Assembly (NCBI RefSeq): GCF_004217225.1
Contig: NZ_SHKM01000001.1
Location: forward strand, 1,340,137-1,404,136
DNA: 64,000 nucleotides
Direction: 5' to 3'
Source: Azospira oryzae
Lineage (GTDB): Bacteria; Pseudomonadota; Gammaproteobacteria; Burkholderiales; Rhodocyclaceae
A program made the translations under genes and the position numbers. The notes beneath the pieces were generated by a model. It worked only from the letters and a program-made list of their open reading frames with translations. It was not told the origin of the DNA and ran no database searches. Below are positions 38,029 through 48,297 of the stretch, in pieces. Positions within the stretch are counted from its first letter, which is position 1, and each line of letters starts with the position of its first letter.

Positions 38029-38949
38029 TCAACCCACCCAAGTGGCGAGCCCGATCAACAGCAACAGCAACAGCCACAGCACCAGGGCCCGCCAAACCAG
38101 GCCCACCGTGCTCTGCATGAAATCCACATCGGCTTCTTCGCCGACCCCCAGTTCGGCCCGGTCGGTGACCTCGCCGCCTTCCACCAGGGGCTGGCCGAGA
38201 CGCACGCCGAGGGCGCCGGCACCGCTGGACAGCACGATGCCCAACTCGTGGTCGGCCCACTGGCCGGCCTGGGTGCGCCAGCAATAGACCGCATCCTCGA
38301 AATCGCCGACCACGGCGAAGGCGGCAGCGGTGGCCCGCAGGGGCAGCCAGTCGATGATGGCAAAGATTTGTTGCGAAAATTTGCCAAAGTCGCCGAATTC
38401 TTCATCCTGCCGCTGGCCCCAGCGCTCGGCCAGAATGCCGGCGAGGCGGTACAGCACCGCACCGCAGGGACCGGGAAGCAGGACGAAACAGAGGATCACC
38501 GCAAAAACATGGCGATGGGAAGCGGCCAGGGCCTCCTCGATGGCCAGGCGGGCCACCTCGCTGGACGACAGCCCTTCGGCGGAACGGCCCCGCCATTCGG
38601 CCAGAAGCTGGCGGGCCCGGGGCACGTCGCCCATGCGCAGGGCCAGGTGAATGTCGGTGAAATGGTGGCTGAACTGGCGGAAGCCCATGGTCAGATACAG
38701 CACCAGGACGTTCCAGGCCCACCCCAGCAGCGGCGTCACGGCACAGAGCAGGTAATAGATGCCGGCCGCCAGCAGCACGGGCGGCAGCACGGCGGCCAGC
38801 CAGGCGATCAGGCCATGCCGCGAGTCGCCGGCGTTGAGGCGCGACTCCAGGAAGTCGGCATAGCGACCCACCGGTTCCAGCAAAAGGCGATTGGGTAGCG
38901 GCCGGAACTGTTCGAGGAACAGGGCCGCGATCAGGGAAAAAAGGCTCAT
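38029..38949 (-). CDS. CobD/CbiB-AmpE-like membrane protein
   Basis: About 306 residues with four or five hydrophobic helices, including one at the C-terminus (LVWRALVLWLLLLLLIGLAT). The pattern MSLFSLIAALFLEQFRPLP and FTDIHLALRMGDVPRARQLL fits the AmpE/CobD-like family found in betaproteobacteria, thought to be a membrane modulator rather than a cobalamin enzyme; no cobalamin genes are near. The open frame extends 42 codons further upstream, but MSLFSL is the family start. It follows the NUDIX gene on the same strand and precedes the thiolase. Confidence 0.78.
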   Translation of the reverse strand: MSLFSLIAALFLEQFRPLPNRLLLEPVGRYADFLESRLNAGDSRHGLIAWLAAVLPPVLLAAGIYYLLCAVTPLLGWAWNVLVLYLTMGFRQFSHHFTDIHLALRMGDVPRARQLLAEWRGRSAEGLSSSEVARLAIEEALAASHRHVFAVILCFVLLPGPCGAVLYRLAGILAERWGQRQDEEFGDFGKFSQQIFAIIDWLPLRATAAAFAVVGDFEDAVYCWRTQAGQWADHELGIVLSSGAGALGVRLGQPLVEGGEVTDRAELGVGEEADVDFMQSTVGLVWRALVLWLLLLLLIGLATWVG

Positions 38950-39117
38950 CCCGAACTTGAGGCGCGATGTTGATCGGAAGCAGGGAACCGCCTGGCAGGT
39001 GGCTCGGCGCGGAAACCACGCAACCGCCAAATGCTTTGCCAGCGCCCCTGTCGGAGAAGGTCCAAGATAACACATTTCGCCCCGGCCTGCAGATGACAGC
39101 CGGGAGCGGCGGGCATC

Positions 39118-39744
39118 CTACAGCGGTGTCGCCGGGTAGCCGAGACGGTCGGCCAGGGAGACGATCATGCCGGCGGTGGCGCCCCAGATGAAGTAGTCGC
39201 CATAGGGCATGGCGAAATAGTGGCGCAGCCGCCCCCGCCACTCCCGGGAGTGGCGCTGGCGATTGGCCGGGTCCAGGAGGAAGGCCAGGGGTACTTCGAA
39301 AACTTCGGCCACCTCGAAGGGGTCGGGCCGCAGGGTGAAGGGCGGGCGCACCAGGCCCACCACCGGGGTGACGCGAAAGCCAGTGCTGGTGCGGTACTCC
39401 GGCAGGTAGCCGAGCACTTCCACCAGTTCCGGGGACATGCCGATCTCTTCCTCGGTCTCCCGCAGGGCGGTGTGGATGGGGGACTGGTCCACCTCCTCCA
39501 CCCGGCCGCCGGGAAAGCTGACCTGGCCGCCATGGTCCCGCAGGTGGGAGGTGCGCTGGGTCAGCAGCACCGTGGGATGGCTCTCCCGCAGCACAATGGG
39601 AAAGAGGACGGCAGCCGGCGTCAGGGTTTCGTTGCCGATGCCGTCTTCCAGGATCGGCGGGGCCGCCAGGGGTTCGGCGGAAAGGCTGGCACGGAGGCGC
39701 TCCAGGTCCACCACGCCGGCCGGGCCGTCAATGGGTTTCAGCAC
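39118..39744 (-). CDS. NUDIX hydrolase, CoA pyrophosphatase-like
   Basis: About 208 residues. The Nudix box is GGRVEEVDQSPIHTALRE continuing TEEEIG, preceded by QRTSHLRDHGGQVSFPGG, the extension typical of CoA pyrophosphatases (NudL/YeaB). It would hydrolyse CoA or related nucleotide conjugates. The GTG at 39744 has GAGGAAAGC in front and makes a 17-base overlap with the small upstream gene, so the two are probably co-translated. A longer upstream open frame exists but it is a shadow of that gene. Confidence 0.88.
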   Translation of the reverse strand: MLKPIDGPAGVVDLERLRASLSAEPLAAPPILEDGIGNETLTPAAVLFPIVLRESHPTVLLTQRTSHLRDHGGQVSFPGGRVEEVDQSPIHTALRETEEEIGMSPELVEVLGYLPEYRTSTGFRVTPVVGLVRPPFTLRPDPFEVAEVFEVPLAFLLDPANRQRHSREWRGRLRHYFAMPYGDYFIWGATAGMIVSLADRLGYPATPL

Positions 39745-39988
39745 CGCTTTCCTCAATCTCGGCACTGACGGCCTGCAGGGCGTCCTGCAGAGTTTCTTCC
39801 GGCAGGCGGTTGATGTGGGTCGCCACCAGATCGGCGGCCTCCACGGCGCCGACCGGCAGGCGCTTGCTGTCCAGGCCGGCGATGAGGCTGGCGGCGGCAC
39901 CGACGATCTGCAGCAGCAAGTGACGCTCGCCCATGAGCAGTTCCAGTTCTTCGCGCAGCAGGGCGATTTCCTGATCACGTTGGGGCAT
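39728..39988 (-). CDS. Small conserved helical protein of unknown function
   Basis: 86 residues (MPQRDQEIALLREELELLMG at the start), predicted as an N-terminal coiled coil followed by a second helix region LPEETLQDALQAVSAEIEE. GGAGGA before the ATG is a strong ribosome site. It overlaps the NUDIX gene by 17 bases and follows the retropepsin-like gene by 21. I do not recognise a family. Confidence 0.75.
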   Translation of the reverse strand: MPQRDQEIALLREELELLMGERHLLLQIVGAAASLIAGLDSKRLPVGAVEAADLVATHINRLPEETLQDALQAVSAEIEESGAETH

Positions 39989-40009
39989 GGGGGGTTCCTC
40001 CAGGGGGAA

Positions 40010-40660
40010 TCAATAACGTTTTTTTAGAATCATGCGCTGCCCGTCCCGCTGCATTTCCATGCGGTTGAGAAAACTCATGCCGAGCAGGGCGATGGGCATG
40101 TCACTCTCGTGCACCAGGCCATCCACATCGGTCAGGGTGACGTCACCGATGCGCACGGTGGACAGAAGTACCTTATACACCCGCGCCGTGCCGTTGGCTG
40201 TCTGGGTATAACCGACCTGGGCATTACGCAGGTCGAGGCCCAGACGGCGGGCATCGGACGCGCCGATGGAAACCATGGTAGCACCCGTGTCCACCAGGAA
40301 GCGGATGGTGCCGCCGTTGATGTTGCCGGTGGCGTAGAAATGGCCGCTGGCATCGGAAGACAGGGTCAGGGTGGGGGTGCGGTCGGAAGATTGCTGGGAG
40401 ACGACGCTCTGGCCCACCCGCAGGGTGCGCCGCTTGCCGTCCACCTCGACGATGGCGGCACCGTCCTCCACCGCCACCAGCTTCACGCCCTGCTCCGTCT
40501 TCTGGCCCACGGCCACGCCCTTGGGCGGGGCGCCGTCGATGACCAGCAGGGCCTTGTTGGGAAAGACGCCGGCAATGCCGACTTCGACAGCCTGCAGGGG
40601 CGATGCCAGCAAAAGACATAGGCATGACAGCCAGCCCAGACTAGAATGCCCCGTCGCCAT
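40010..40660 (-). CDS. Retropepsin-like aspartic protease, periplasmic
   Basis: About 216 residues. Signal peptide (LGWLSCLCLLLASPLQA), an N-terminal domain of about 80 residues, then a clan AA aspartic protease half with FLVDTGATMVSIG and the later ALLGMSFL. One DTG motif means it must work as a dimer, as in retroviral proteases. Substrate unknown; bacterial relatives are called TIGR02281-type proteins. Several ATGs are clustered at the start (40660, 40684, 40699); 40660 avoids overlap with the divergent gene at 40683. Confidence 0.83.
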   Translation of the reverse strand: MATGHSSLGWLSCLCLLLASPLQAVEVGIAGVFPNKALLVIDGAPPKGVAVGQKTEQGVKLVAVEDGAAIVEVDGKRRTLRVGQSVVSQQSSDRTPTLTLSSDASGHFYATGNINGGTIRFLVDTGATMVSIGASDARRLGLDLRNAQVGYTQTANGTARVYKVLLSTVRIGDVTLTDVDGLVHESDMPIALLGMSFLNRMEMQRDGQRMILKKRY

Positions 40661-40682
40661 CCTTCCGCCCCATTTCCCTGCC

Positions 40683-41393
40683 ATGCGTCCCGTTGCCATT
40701 TTTCGCCATACTCCGACAGAAGGTCCGGGCTATTTTGCCACATTCCTGGAAGGCCACGGCATCGCCTGGGAGCTGATTCCCGTGGATGCCGGCGCCCCCG
40801 TGCCGGCCTCGCCGGAGGCCTATGCCGGCCTCTGTTTCATGGGTGGCCCCATGAGCGTGAACGACCCCCTGCCCTGGATCGACCATACCTGTGCCCTGAT
40901 CCGCAGCGCCGTCGCTGCCGGCATCCCGGTGCTGGGGCACTGCCTCGGCGGCCAGCTCATGGCCAAAGCCCTGGGCGGCCGGGTGACGCCTAATCCAATC
41001 AAGGAAATCGGCTGGGGCACGGCCCGCATCGAGGAGGGTGAAATTCCCGGCCACTGGTTCAACGGCCTGGGGGGCGAAGTCACCGTTTTCCAGTGGCACG
41101 GCGAAACTTTCTCCCTGCCGCCCCAGGCCGTGCGCCTGCTCACCAACGATTTCTGCGCCAACCAGATGTTCGCCCTGGGCCCCCACCTGGCCATGCAGTG
41201 CCATGTGGAAATGACGCCGGAGCTGATCGCCACCTGGTGCAGCGACTGGGCGGACGAAGCCCGGGCCGCCGCCCGGCACCCTGCCGGCCAGACGCCCGAG
41301 CAGATGGTGGCCGAAATCGAATGGCGCCTGCCCGCCATGCGGCAGCTGGCCGACCGCCTGTACGGGGCCTGGATCGCCAACCTGCGCCCCTGA
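40683..41393 (+). CDS. Class I glutamine amidotransferase-like protein
   Basis: 236 residues. GMP-synthase-like GATase fold with nucleophile in GHCLGGQLMAKALGG and catalytic His in QCHVEMTPELI. Stand-alone members hydrolyse glutamine or gamma-glutamyl compounds, or act on unknown amides; the cognate acceptor is not evident. Its start lies only 22 bases from that of the divergent retropepsin gene, so their promoters must overlap coding sequence. Ends with a palindromic terminator. Confidence 0.88.
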   Translation: MRPVAIFRHTPTEGPGYFATFLEGHGIAWELIPVDAGAPVPASPEAYAGLCFMGGPMSVNDPLPWIDHTCALIRSAVAAGIPVLGHCLGGQLMAKALGGRVTPNPIKEIGWGTARIEEGEIPGHWFNGLGGEVTVFQWHGETFSLPPQAVRLLTNDFCANQMFALGPHLAMQCHVEMTPELIATWCSDWADEARAAARHPAGQTPEQMVAEIEWRLPAMRQLADRLYGAWIANLRP

Positions 41394-41410
41394 CAGGACT
41401 ACGGCAAAAG

Positions 41411-41437
41411 AAAACGGCGCCCGCGGGCGCCGTTTTT
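41411..41437. terminator. Bidirectional palindromic terminator
   Basis: A 26-base perfect palindrome from AAAACGGCG to CGCCGTTTT, shared by the amidotransferase gene and the convergent yajQ gene. Confidence 0.9.
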
Positions 41438-41459
41438 CATGCAGGCGGAGAACGCCGGT

Positions 41460-41954
41460 TCAGTCGCGGAAATTGCCGTACTTGATGGGGAAGTCGGTAA
41501 TGGACTTCTTCACCAAGGCAATGGTTTCCTGCAGCACATCACGCTTGGCGCCGGTGACGCGCACCGTGTCGCCCTGGATGGCAGCCTGCACCTTGAGCTT
41601 GGAGTCCTTCACCAGCTTGACGATCTTCTTCGCCAGCTCGCTCTCGATGCCGATCTTGATCTTCAGGTCCTGCTTCACCTTGTCGCCGGAGACCTTCTGC
41701 ACGGCCTGCTGGTCCAGGCGCTTGACGCAGTCCGGCTCCTTCTTTTCCATTTCGGGAAAGAGGATGGTCTTGATCTGGTCGAGCTGGAAGTCGGAGTCGC
41801 CGTAGACCGTGATGACCTTGTCCTTCTCGTTAAGCTCCACCTTGGCGGTGGTGCCCTTGAAGTCGTGGCGGCCGACGATCTTCTTGCCGGTGGCATCGAC
41901 GGCGTTCTTCAGCGCCACCATGTCCACTTCAGAGGAAAAATCGAAAGACGGCAT
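41460..41954 (-). CDS. yajQ: YajQ-family nucleotide-binding protein
   Basis: 164 residues, start MPSFDFSSEVDMVALKNAVD, end ITDFPIKYGNFRD; both are invariant features of the family. It has two ferredoxin-like subdomains. Xanthomonas members bind cyclic-di-GMP and E. coli YajQ binds nucleotides and RNA; the role here is unknown. It is the last gene of a leftward run with ppnP, a DUF2788 gene and the arginine genes. Confidence 0.95.
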   Translation of the reverse strand: MPSFDFSSEVDMVALKNAVDATGKKIVGRHDFKGTTAKVELNEKDKVITVYGDSDFQLDQIKTILFPEMEKKEPDCVKRLDQQAVQKVSGDKVKQDLKIKIGIESELAKKIVKLVKDSKLKVQAAIQGDTVRVTGAKRDVLQETIALVKKSITDFPIKYGNFRD

Positions 41955-41966
41955 GACGATCCTCGC

Positions 41967-42281
41967 TTAACCGAAGTAGCAGACGTAGTGGTAGGGCTCG
42001 CCGGTCACTTCGATGTCAAAGCTGGAATTTCCCGGCACATTAAAGGACTCACCGGCACCGGAAGTCTTCCATTCCGTCTCGCCCTTGAGGCGATAGCGGC
42101 AGGCACCGGCCACGGTTTCCATGACTTCGGGAGCGCCGGTGTTGAAGGTCAGGCTGGCGGGCAGGATCACGCCCACGGTCTTCTTGGAGCCGTCGGCGAA
42201 AATCACGGTGTGGCTGACGCACTTGCCGTCGAAGTAGACGTTGGCAGCCTTGACCACGGAAACATTATCGAATTGAGACAT
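41967..42281 (-). CDS. ppnP: Pyrimidine/purine nucleoside phosphorylase
   Basis: 104 residues, single cupin-like domain (DUF1255). E. coli PpnP phosphorolyses many nucleosides to base and ribose-1-phosphate. Family text: [26 protein letters not shown]-like region replaced by [13 protein letters not shown], and [17 protein letters not shown]. The ATG overlaps the stop of the DUF2788 gene as TGATG, so translation is likely coupled. Confidence 0.92.
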   Translation of the reverse strand: MSQFDNVSVVKAANVYFDGKCVSHTVIFADGSKKTVGVILPASLTFNTGAPEVMETVAGACRYRLKGETEWKTSGAGESFNVPGNSSFDIEVTGEPYHYVCYFG

Positions 42282-42505
42282 CAGATTCCCCACAATTTCT
42301 GGATGAAGGTCTTGGAGATGAAGCCGAGCATCCCCAGAGACAGCACGAAAAACAGGACGAAGGTACCGACCTTGCCGGCCTTGGACTTGTAGGCCAGCTC
42401 GCCGATGATGAACAGCATGTAGAGGATGAAAGCCCCGATCCCGAAAGTGACGCCGAATTCGGAGATCTGGGCTTCCGTAAAGCCGAAGAGGGTGCTTTCC
42501 ACCAA
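42281..42505 (-). CDS. Small DUF2788-type membrane protein
   Basis: 74 residues with two transmembrane helices ([19 protein letters not shown] and [16 protein letters not shown]) joined by a short Lys/Gly loop. Length and pattern match DUF2788 proteins, whose function is unknown. It overlaps ppnP by one base (TGATG) and lies 9 bases after argG, so it is probably read from the argG transcript. Confidence 0.82.
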   Translation of the reverse strand: MVESTLFGFTEAQISEFGVTFGIGAFILYMLFIIGELAYKSKAGKVGTFVLFFVLSLGMLGFISKTFIQKLWGI

Positions 42506-42514
42506 ACCCTCCGC

Positions 42515-43744
<1,230 letters not shown>

Positions 43745-43762
43745 GATGCTTCCCTGCAAAGA

Positions 43763-44686
43763 TTAAGAATTGACGCGGCCCAGGAGCAGATACTCCATCA
43801 GGGCCTTCTGGGTGTGCAGCCGGTTCTCCGCCTCATCCCAGACTGCGGACTGGGGACCGTCGATCACTTCGGCGGTCACTTCCTCGCCACGGTGGGCCGG
43901 CAGGCAATGGAGGAAAATGGCGTCGGACTTGGCGATACGCATCATGTCGCCATCGACCTGCCAGTCGGCGAAGTCCTTCAGGCGTTCCTCGTTTTCAGCT
44001 TCGAAACCCATGGAGGTCCACACGTCGGTGGTGACAATGTCGGCCCCCTTGGCCGCTTCCATGGGATCGCTAAATTGCTCGAAATTGGCGGTGCCGTAGA
44101 GGCCCGCCCGTTCCGCTTCCACCTCGTAGCCCGGGGGCGTGGAGACGTGGACGTTGAAGTCCAGCACTTCGGCCGCCTGCAGCCAGGTGTTGCAGACATT
44201 GTTGGAATCGCCGATCCAGGCCACGGTCTTGCCCTGGATGGGGCCCCGGTGCTCGATGTAGGTGAAGATGTCGGCCATGATCTGGCACGGGTGGTATTCG
44301 TTGGTCAGGCCGTTGATCACCGGCACCCGGGAGTTGGCAGCGAAGCGCTCGATGATCTCCTGCTCGAAGGTGCGGATCATGACGATGTCGCTCATGCGGG
44401 AGATGACCTGGGCCGCATCTTCCACCGGTTCGCCGCGGCCCAGCTGGGAATCGCGGGTGTTGAGGTAGATGGCGGAACCGCCCAGCTGCTGCATGCCGGC
44501 CTCGAAGGAGAGGCGGGTACGGGTGCTGGCCTTCTCGAAAATCATCACCAGGGTGCGGTCGGTCAGGGGCCAGTACTGCTTGTAGTTCTTGAACTGGTCC
44601 TTGATCCAGCGGGTGCGCGCGAACAGGTAGTCGAACTCTTCCCGGGTGAAATCCTTGAACTGCAGAAAATGCTTGATTGACGACAT
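43763..44686 (-). CDS. argF: Ornithine carbamoyltransferase
   Basis: 307 residues. Makes citrulline from ornithine and carbamoyl phosphate. Carbamoyl-phosphate loop STRTRLSFE, ornithine-side motif HCLPAHRGEEV and start MSSIKHFLQFKDFTREEFDY. Lies 24 bases after argD in the same leftward cluster. Confidence 0.97.
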   Translation of the reverse strand: MSSIKHFLQFKDFTREEFDYLFARTRWIKDQFKNYKQYWPLTDRTLVMIFEKASTRTRLSFEAGMQQLGGSAIYLNTRDSQLGRGEPVEDAAQVISRMSDIVMIRTFEQEIIERFAANSRVPVINGLTNEYHPCQIMADIFTYIEHRGPIQGKTVAWIGDSNNVCNTWLQAAEVLDFNVHVSTPPGYEVEAERAGLYGTANFEQFSDPMEAAKGADIVTTDVWTSMGFEAENEERLKDFADWQVDGDMMRIAKSDAIFLHCLPAHRGEEVTAEVIDGPQSAVWDEAENRLHTQKALMEYLLLGRVNS

Positions 44687-44710
44687 AGTGGTCTCCCCTC
44701 CCCGACTGCC

Positions 44711-45883
44711 TCAGGCCGTCAGGAACTCCTTGATCAGGGCGGCCAGGCGCTGCACCAGCTCCTGGGTATCCGCCGCGCTGAAAGTCAATGCAGGCAACAG
44801 GCGCACCACCTTCTCGGCGGTGACGTTGATCAGCAGGCCGGCCTCCAGGCCCTTGGCCACCAGTTCGCCGCAGGGGCGGTCCAGCTCGATGCCCAGCATC
44901 AGGCCCTTGCCGCGAATCTCCACCAGGCCGCTGACACCGGCCAGGGCTTCGCTGAGCCCGCACCGGATGGCCTCGCCCTGGGCCACGGCGTTTTCCCGCA
45001 GCTTTTCTTCCTCGATGCAGGCGATGGTGGTCAGGGCCGCGGCACAGGCCAGCGGATTGCCGCCGAAGGTGGAGCCGTGGTTGCCCGGCTTGAACAGGCC
45101 GGCAGCCTTGCCGGCGGTCATGCAGGCGCCGATGGGCACACCGGAGCCCAGGCCTTTGGCCAGGGTGGCCACGTCGGGCAGGATGCCGGCGTGCTGGAAG
45201 CCGAACCAGGTGCCGGTACGGCCCATGCCGCACTGCACTTCGTCGCACATCAGCAGCCAGTCCTTCTCGTCGCACAGACTGCGCAGGCCACGCTGGAATT
45301 CGGGGTCAGCCACATGGATGCCACCTTCGCCCTGCACCATTTCCAGCAGCACGGCCACCACATTGGGATTCAGCTCGGCGGCGGCGCGGATGGCGTCCAG
45401 ATCGTTGTACGGCACCCGCACGAAACCGGAGACCAGGGGCTCGAAGCCGGCCTGGGCCTTGCGGTTGCCGGTGGCCGACAGGGTCGCCAGGGTGCGGCCG
45501 TGGAAGGCCTTTTCCATGACGATGATGACCGGCGCATCGACGCCCTTCTGATGACCGAAGAAGCGGGCCAGCTTGATGGCAGCCTCGTTGGCTTCGCAAC
45601 CGGAGTTGCAGAAAAAGACCTCTTCCATGCGGGAAAGCCCGGCCAGACGATCGGCAAGCTCCTCCTGCAGGGGAATCCGGTATAGATTGGAGGTGTGCAG
45701 CACCCGAGCCGCCTGGCTGGCGATGGCATTGACCAGCTTGGGATGGTTGTGACCCAGGGTATTGACGGCGATGCCGGACAGGGCGTCCAGATAACACTTG
45801 CCGTCGGTATCGTAGATCCGGTTCCCCTCGCCATGGCTGAAAGCCACCGGCAGGCGGGCGTAGGTATTCATCAGGTGGGGCAT
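44711..45883 (-). CDS. argD: Acetylornithine aminotransferase
   Basis: 390 residues; PLP class III transaminase of arginine (and possibly lysine) synthesis. PLP lysine in LAKGLGSGVPIGA, aspartate in CDEVQCGMGRTG, phosphate loop GCEANEAAIKLAR. The start MPHLMNTYARLP has AAGGCAAGG in front. First gene of the argD-argF-argG run; no ARG-box-like palindrome was evident in the 214-base leader. Confidence 0.96.
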   Translation of the reverse strand: MPHLMNTYARLPVAFSHGEGNRIYDTDGKCYLDALSGIAVNTLGHNHPKLVNAIASQAARVLHTSNLYRIPLQEELADRLAGLSRMEEVFFCNSGCEANEAAIKLARFFGHQKGVDAPVIIVMEKAFHGRTLATLSATGNRKAQAGFEPLVSGFVRVPYNDLDAIRAAAELNPNVVAVLLEMVQGEGGIHVADPEFQRGLRSLCDEKDWLLMCDEVQCGMGRTGTWFGFQHAGILPDVATLAKGLGSGVPIGACMTAGKAAGLFKPGNHGSTFGGNPLACAAALTTIACIEEEKLRENAVAQGEAIRCGLSEALAGVSGLVEIRGKGLMLGIELDRPCGELVAKGLEAGLLINVTAEKVVRLLPALTFSAADTQELVQRLAALIKEFLTA

Positions 45884-46097
45884 GACCTTGCCTTGAAGTG
45901 ACGGGCGAGGGGCGCGAGAATGACAAACGGCGGCCAGTGCCGCCGCCGTGGCGCCCCCGTACCCGGTGCTGTGCTGTAGTGAAAAGCCCAGAAATACGGG
46001 GTTGCTAAAGGTTGAATACTAAGCGAAAAACGCCGCCTTGTATAGGCGACACCCGGCCCGAGAGTGCCGTAAAACCTAGACCGAACAGGACTCCAAC

Positions 46098-46862
46098 ATG
46101 CCCCGGCTGGCGATCTTCAACCAGAAAGGCGGCGTCGGCAAGACGACCACCACCCTCAACCTTGCCGCCGCCAGCATCCGCCACAACCGCCCACCCCTGC
46201 TCCTGGACCTGGACCCCCAGGGACACCTCTCCAGCATCCACGGCGGCGCCCCCAACCAGGTGGAGCACACCCTATATTCCTTCTACCAGGACAACCGCCC
46301 CCTGGGCGACCTTGAACTGCCCTGGCCGGAGATCGGCACCCTGATCCCCTCGCACCAGCAGCTGATCAAGGTGGACTCCATCTACGGCAAGGGCCCCACC
46401 ATCCTCAACAAGCTGCGCCTGGGGCTCAACCACCTGGAAGAGAGCAAGGGCGAACGGGTCACCCTGATCGACTGCTGTCCCTATGTGGGCGTCCTGGCCC
46501 TCAACGCCATCTTTGCCGTGGAACGGGTGCTGATCCCCGTCTCCACCGACTTTCTCTCGCTCCAGGCCGCCTTCCACATGGCCCGCACCCTGGACATCCT
46601 GGAGCCGGTGCTGAAGCGGCGCGTGGCGCGGCGCTACGTACTCACCCGTTTCGACAGGCGCCGGCGCATGAGCGAGGACATCCGCCAGCGCCTCTGCGCC
46701 GCCTTCGGCGACGAGGTCTGCCGCACCGCCATCTCCGAGAACGTGGCGGTCGCCGAAAGCCCCTCCCTCAACCAGGACGTGTTCACCCACGCCTTTGCCA
46801 GCAACGGCGCCCAGGACTACCTGGCCCTGCATGACGAACTGCGGGGCAGCAACTTCCTCTGA
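46098..46862 (+). CDS. Orphan ParA-family ATPase
   Basis: 254 residues. Deviant Walker A FNQKGGVGKTTTTLNLAAA at the N-terminus, DLDPQGHLSS and VLIPVSTDFLSLQAAFHMAR later. ParA proteins form ATP-dependent gradients on the nucleoid that position DNA, receptor arrays or other cargo. There is no parB, no centromere-like repeat and no helix-turn-helix extension, so it is not a plasmid pair; cargo unknown. Flanked by the divergent arg cluster and a terminator. Confidence 0.88.
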   Translation: MPRLAIFNQKGGVGKTTTTLNLAAASIRHNRPPLLLDLDPQGHLSSIHGGAPNQVEHTLYSFYQDNRPLGDLELPWPEIGTLIPSHQQLIKVDSIYGKGPTILNKLRLGLNHLEESKGERVTLIDCCPYVGVLALNAIFAVERVLIPVSTDFLSLQAAFHMARTLDILEPVLKRRVARRYVLTRFDRRRRMSEDIRQRLCAAFGDEVCRTAISENVAVAESPSLNQDVFTHAFASNGAQDYLALHDELRGSNFL

Positions 46863-46868
46863 AATGCA

Positions 46869-46890
46869 AAAGGGCGCCGCAGCGCCCTTT
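46869..46890. terminator. Bidirectional terminator with CGCA loop
   Basis: Stem AAAGGGCGC (46869-46877), loop CGCA, GCGCCCTTT (46882-46890). Between the parA-like gene and the convergent small gene. Confidence 0.8.
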
Positions 46891-46910
46891 GTTACCGGAA
46901 TACCGTCCGC

Positions 46911-47129
46911 TCAACCGGACAGCAAATCCACCACCTCCTCGAAACTGGCCCCGGCCCGGCCGGTCACCGCCAGACGGCGGGCCTCCAGCACCTCGCAGTC
47001 CCGGTACATCTGGCGCAGCTTGCGCTGGGCTTCACCCTCATCGCGTCCCTGAATGGTCAGATGATCCACCACCGCACCGGTACGGGTGCGGATGCGGAAA
47101 CTGAACTTGGTGAAAAAGACGGGCGTCAC
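46911..47129 (-). CDS. Small conserved hypothetical protein
   Basis: 72 residues, GTG start with AAAGGGGG in front. Text FSFRIRTRTGAVVDHLTIQG and DEGEAQRKLRQMYRDCEVLE suggests a small alpha/beta domain like those in short betaproteobacterial proteins near the arginine genes. No catalytic motif. Family not recognised. Confidence 0.7.
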   Translation of the reverse strand: MTPVFFTKFSFRIRTRTGAVVDHLTIQGRDEGEAQRKLRQMYRDCEVLEARRLAVTGRAGASFEEVVDLLSG

Positions 47130-47293
47130 GACGACCCCCTTTAATTCAATGGGATGGGATGCAGTATATGCACAGACATTTAACTATGCAACGCACTACC
47201 ATAATTTCATTGGACATTCTCGAAAGCAAAACCTGCCGACACCCGTTCCCGGGAAAATCCGCCCGCCGCCAGCGACGACGAATGCGGCATTTC

Positions 47294-47302
47294 TGCTAGA
47301 AT
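47294..47302 (+). promoter_or_regulatory. Possible extended -10 element upstream of the DUF3579 gene
   Basis: TGCTAGAAT matches an extended -10 (TGn plus TAGAAT), 118 bases before the ATG at 47420. No good -35 is present at the right distance, so this is tentative. The rest of the 290-base gap (47130-47419) shows no gene. Confidence 0.35.
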
Positions 47303-47419
47303 GCTTCGCGGCGCACGGAGGAGCCTCCCCGCCGATGCAGTCGGACATCATCCCGACATCCACACCACCCCGACCGGTACCCACAAGGCACCGGCGAGTC
47401 GATAAGAATACGTGGAGAC

Positions 47420-47713
47420 ATGACAACAGACGCAGCCCCCAACTTCATCATTGTCGGCCTGACCCGGGAGGGGCGAAAATTTCGCCCCAGCGACTGGGCT
47501 GAACGCCTGTGCGGCGTCATGTCTGCCTTTGGCGCCGAAAAGAAGATGAAATACTCCCCCTTCGTCGGCCCCTGTACCTTCCAGGGCGAAAAAGCCGTGT
47601 TCGTGGACGCCCAACTGGGCCGCCTCGAACCCATGGCCTACAAGTTCATGCTCAACTTTGCCAACGACAACGAACTGCAGGTCGTCGAAGGCGTGGAACG
47701 CCCCCACAACTGA
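47420..47713 (+). CDS. DUF3579 protein
   Basis: 97 residues. Text FIIVGLTREGRKFRPSDWAE and KMKYSPFVGPCTFQGEKAVF is characteristic of DUF3579, a betaproteobacterial family commonly found beside arginine genes and rpsT. Function is unknown; no signal peptide or membrane helix. It is followed by a terminator shared with rpsT. Confidence 0.88.
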   Translation: MTTDAAPNFIIVGLTREGRKFRPSDWAERLCGVMSAFGAEKKMKYSPFVGPCTFQGEKAVFVDAQLGRLEPMAYKFMLNFANDNELQVVEGVERPHN

Positions 47714-47811
47714 CGCTCCGATATCGGCCGGCATCCCGCCGCCGAAGCACGCTTACACCACACCCGACACCAGCAAGACCACGAATACCGGCTCCCCGGG
47801 AGCCAGAAAAC

Positions 47812-47839
47812 AAAAACGGCACCCGCAGGTGCCGTTTTT
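47812..47839. terminator. Bidirectional terminator with CGCA loop
   Basis: Stem AAAAACGGCACC (47812-47823), loop CGCA, GGTGCCGTTTTT (47828-47839). Serves the DUF3579 gene and the convergent rpsT. Confidence 0.9.
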
Positions 47840-47859
47840 TCCATCCGGAGACCGGGAGA

Positions 47860-48126
47860 TCAGGCAGCCAGGGCCTTGATCGCAGCGGACAGGCGGCTCT
47901 TGTGACGGGAGGCCTTGTTCTTGTGGATGATTTTCTTGTCGGCAATACGGTCCAGAACGGCGACGGATTGCTGGAATACGGTTTGTGCGGCAGCCTTGTC
48001 GCCGGCCAGAACGGCCTTCTGGACGCGCTTGATAGCCGTACGCAGCGTGGAGCGCAGGCTGGCATTGTGAGCGCGTTGCTTCTCGGACTGGCGCGCGCGT
48101 TTGCGGGCTTGAGCGCTGTTGGCCAT
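47860..48126 (-). CDS. rpsT: Ribosomal protein bS20
   Basis: 88 residues, begins [20 protein letters not shown]; a helical primary-binding protein of the 30S subunit. Basic composition and length are exact for S20. Divergent from murJ, a conserved neighbour in many proteobacteria. Confidence 0.98.
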   Translation of the reverse strand: MANSAQARKRARQSEKQRAHNASLRSTLRTAIKRVQKAVLAGDKAAAQTVFQQSVAVLDRIADKKIIHKNKASRHKSRLSAAIKALAA

Positions 48127-48297
48127 GAATTCTTCCTGAAAACGGGGGTTAATCGAAAGGGCGCGAGTTTACCGGTTCGCCAGAAAAAAGGCAAGCACTA
48201 CATGCAATTGACCTTTTCGCCCCGCCCGCGGCCCGGGGACGGGCTAATATAGCGCCTTCGCCACGCCGCCGGCACCCCGGCCCCACGCTTCCCGTCT

